NCBI GenBank assembly: GCA_023150495.1
Contig: JAKLKT010000236.1
Coordinates: 1-5,588 of the forward strand
DNA length: 5,588 bases
Source: Planctomycetota bacterium
GTDB lineage: Bacteria > Planctomycetota > PLA2
Reading direction: 5' to 3'
Part shown: positions 5,269-5,588 of the stretch, one piece after another
Numbering within the stretch: the first letter of the stretch is position 1
Layout: each line of letters starts with the position of its first letter
Translations under genes and position numbers: made by a program
Notes under the pieces: generated by a model
The model's input: the letters and a program-made list of their open reading frames with translations, nothing else
Databases searched by the model: none
Told to the model about the DNA's origin: nothing

Positions 5269-5588
5269 ATGATTCCGGAGCGCTGCGCGCGCGCGGCGAA
5301 GGCGTGGGGCCTCACGCGCGAGATCGTCCTCGTCGGCTCGGGCGAGCCGGTGTTCCTGCCCGGCCACCAGGACCAGACCTATCCCTTCCGCGCGCACGCG
5401 GAGTACGTCTGGCTCACGGATCGCGAGAAGCCCGGCTGCGTGCTCGCGTACGACCCGAAGGAGGGGTGGACGGACTTCCTCCCCGCCGTGACCGAGGCGC
5501 AGCGGGTGTGGGAGGGGGTCGAGGGGGAGGGCGAGGGACGCCCGTTCGGCGATCTCGCGAAGTGGCTGGGGAAGCGGAGGAGCCGCCC
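5269..5588 (+). CDS. Xaa-Pro aminopeptidase/dipeptidase-like protein (M24B), N-terminal part only
   Basis: 106 codons are open from an ATG at 5269 to the right edge. The fragment resembles the creatinase/aminopeptidase P N-terminal domain, which helps shape the substrate site in enzymes that cleave Xaa-Pro bonds. The main clues are QTYPFRAHAEYVWLTD (residues 36-51), matching the family's Y-FR-x-sD-F-Y-L-T pattern, then KPGCVLAYDPKEGWTDFLP (54-72), like the usual e-P-g-a-v-l segment, and VWEG (80-83). The metal-binding M24 catalytic domain would lie beyond the window, so activity cannot be judged. An in-frame GTG at 5242 would add nine residues; an in-frame TAA at 5221 bars anything longer. 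The only Shine-Dalgarno-like sequence, GGAAG at 5250-5254, is 14 nt away, too far to be convincing. It is divergent from the argE-like gene, and both could share the 60-nt control region. Confidence 0.72.
   Translation, partial: MIPERCARAAKAWGLTREIVLVGSGEPVFLPGHQDQTYPFRAHAEYVWLTDREKPGCVLAYDPKEGWTDFLPAVTEAQRVWEGVEGEGEGRPFGDLAKWLGKRRSR

Noticed and set aside
1..5588. Mobile element, CRISPR array, tRNA or rRNA
   Set aside because: I found no transposase, integrase, terminal inverted repeats, spaced direct repeats or recognisable tRNA/rRNA sequence. The only tandem repeat noticed is the short hexamer run within the AtuA-like gene.

Overview
This window comes from a very GC-rich bacterial genome (A+T looks to be under 30% by eye). 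Codon third positions are overwhelmingly G or C, which creates long meaningless open frames on the opposite strand. The gene families are bacterial: a YacG zinc protein, a phosphate acetyltransferase, an ArgE-type deacetylase and a Xaa-Pro peptidase. The membrane protein at the left edge carries a motif I associate with planctomycete or acidobacterial relatives. That memory is soft, so the phylum stays open. I see no mobile element, CRISPR array, rRNA or tRNA, and the region reads as ordinary chromosome.

Layout: five genes lie on the minus strand and one on the plus strand. In minus-strand order they are an argE-like M20 deacetylase (5208 to 4087), a 97-nt gap with a perfect hairpin, an AtuA/DUF1446-family protein (3989 to 2226), a pta-like gene joined to it by a 4-nt GTGA stop/start overlap (2229 to 1312), yacG (1265 to 1083), another hairpin, and a multi-pass membrane protein running off the left edge (988 to <1). 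A Xaa-Pro peptidase-like gene is transcribed divergently from argE and runs off the right edge (5269 to >5588).

The only strongly coupled pair is the AtuA-like gene with pta. AtuA proteins are named from acyclic terpene degradation, but their chemistry is unknown. Pta interconverts acetyl-CoA (or another short acyl-CoA) and acyl-phosphate, so the pair suggests an acyl-CoA-related step. No acetate kinase, carboxylase or other Atu gene is in view. The Pta lacks about 20 residues compared with Bacillus subtilis Pta as I recall it.

The most unusual regulatory signal is a TANNNT hexamer 6-8 nt before the start codon of four genes (yacG, AtuA-like, argE-like and the peptidase), including every gene that begins a plausible transcript. 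That is where a -10 element would sit for leaderless mRNA. The coupled pta instead has a normally spaced GAGG ribosome-binding sequence. No gap without a gene exceeds about 100 nt.
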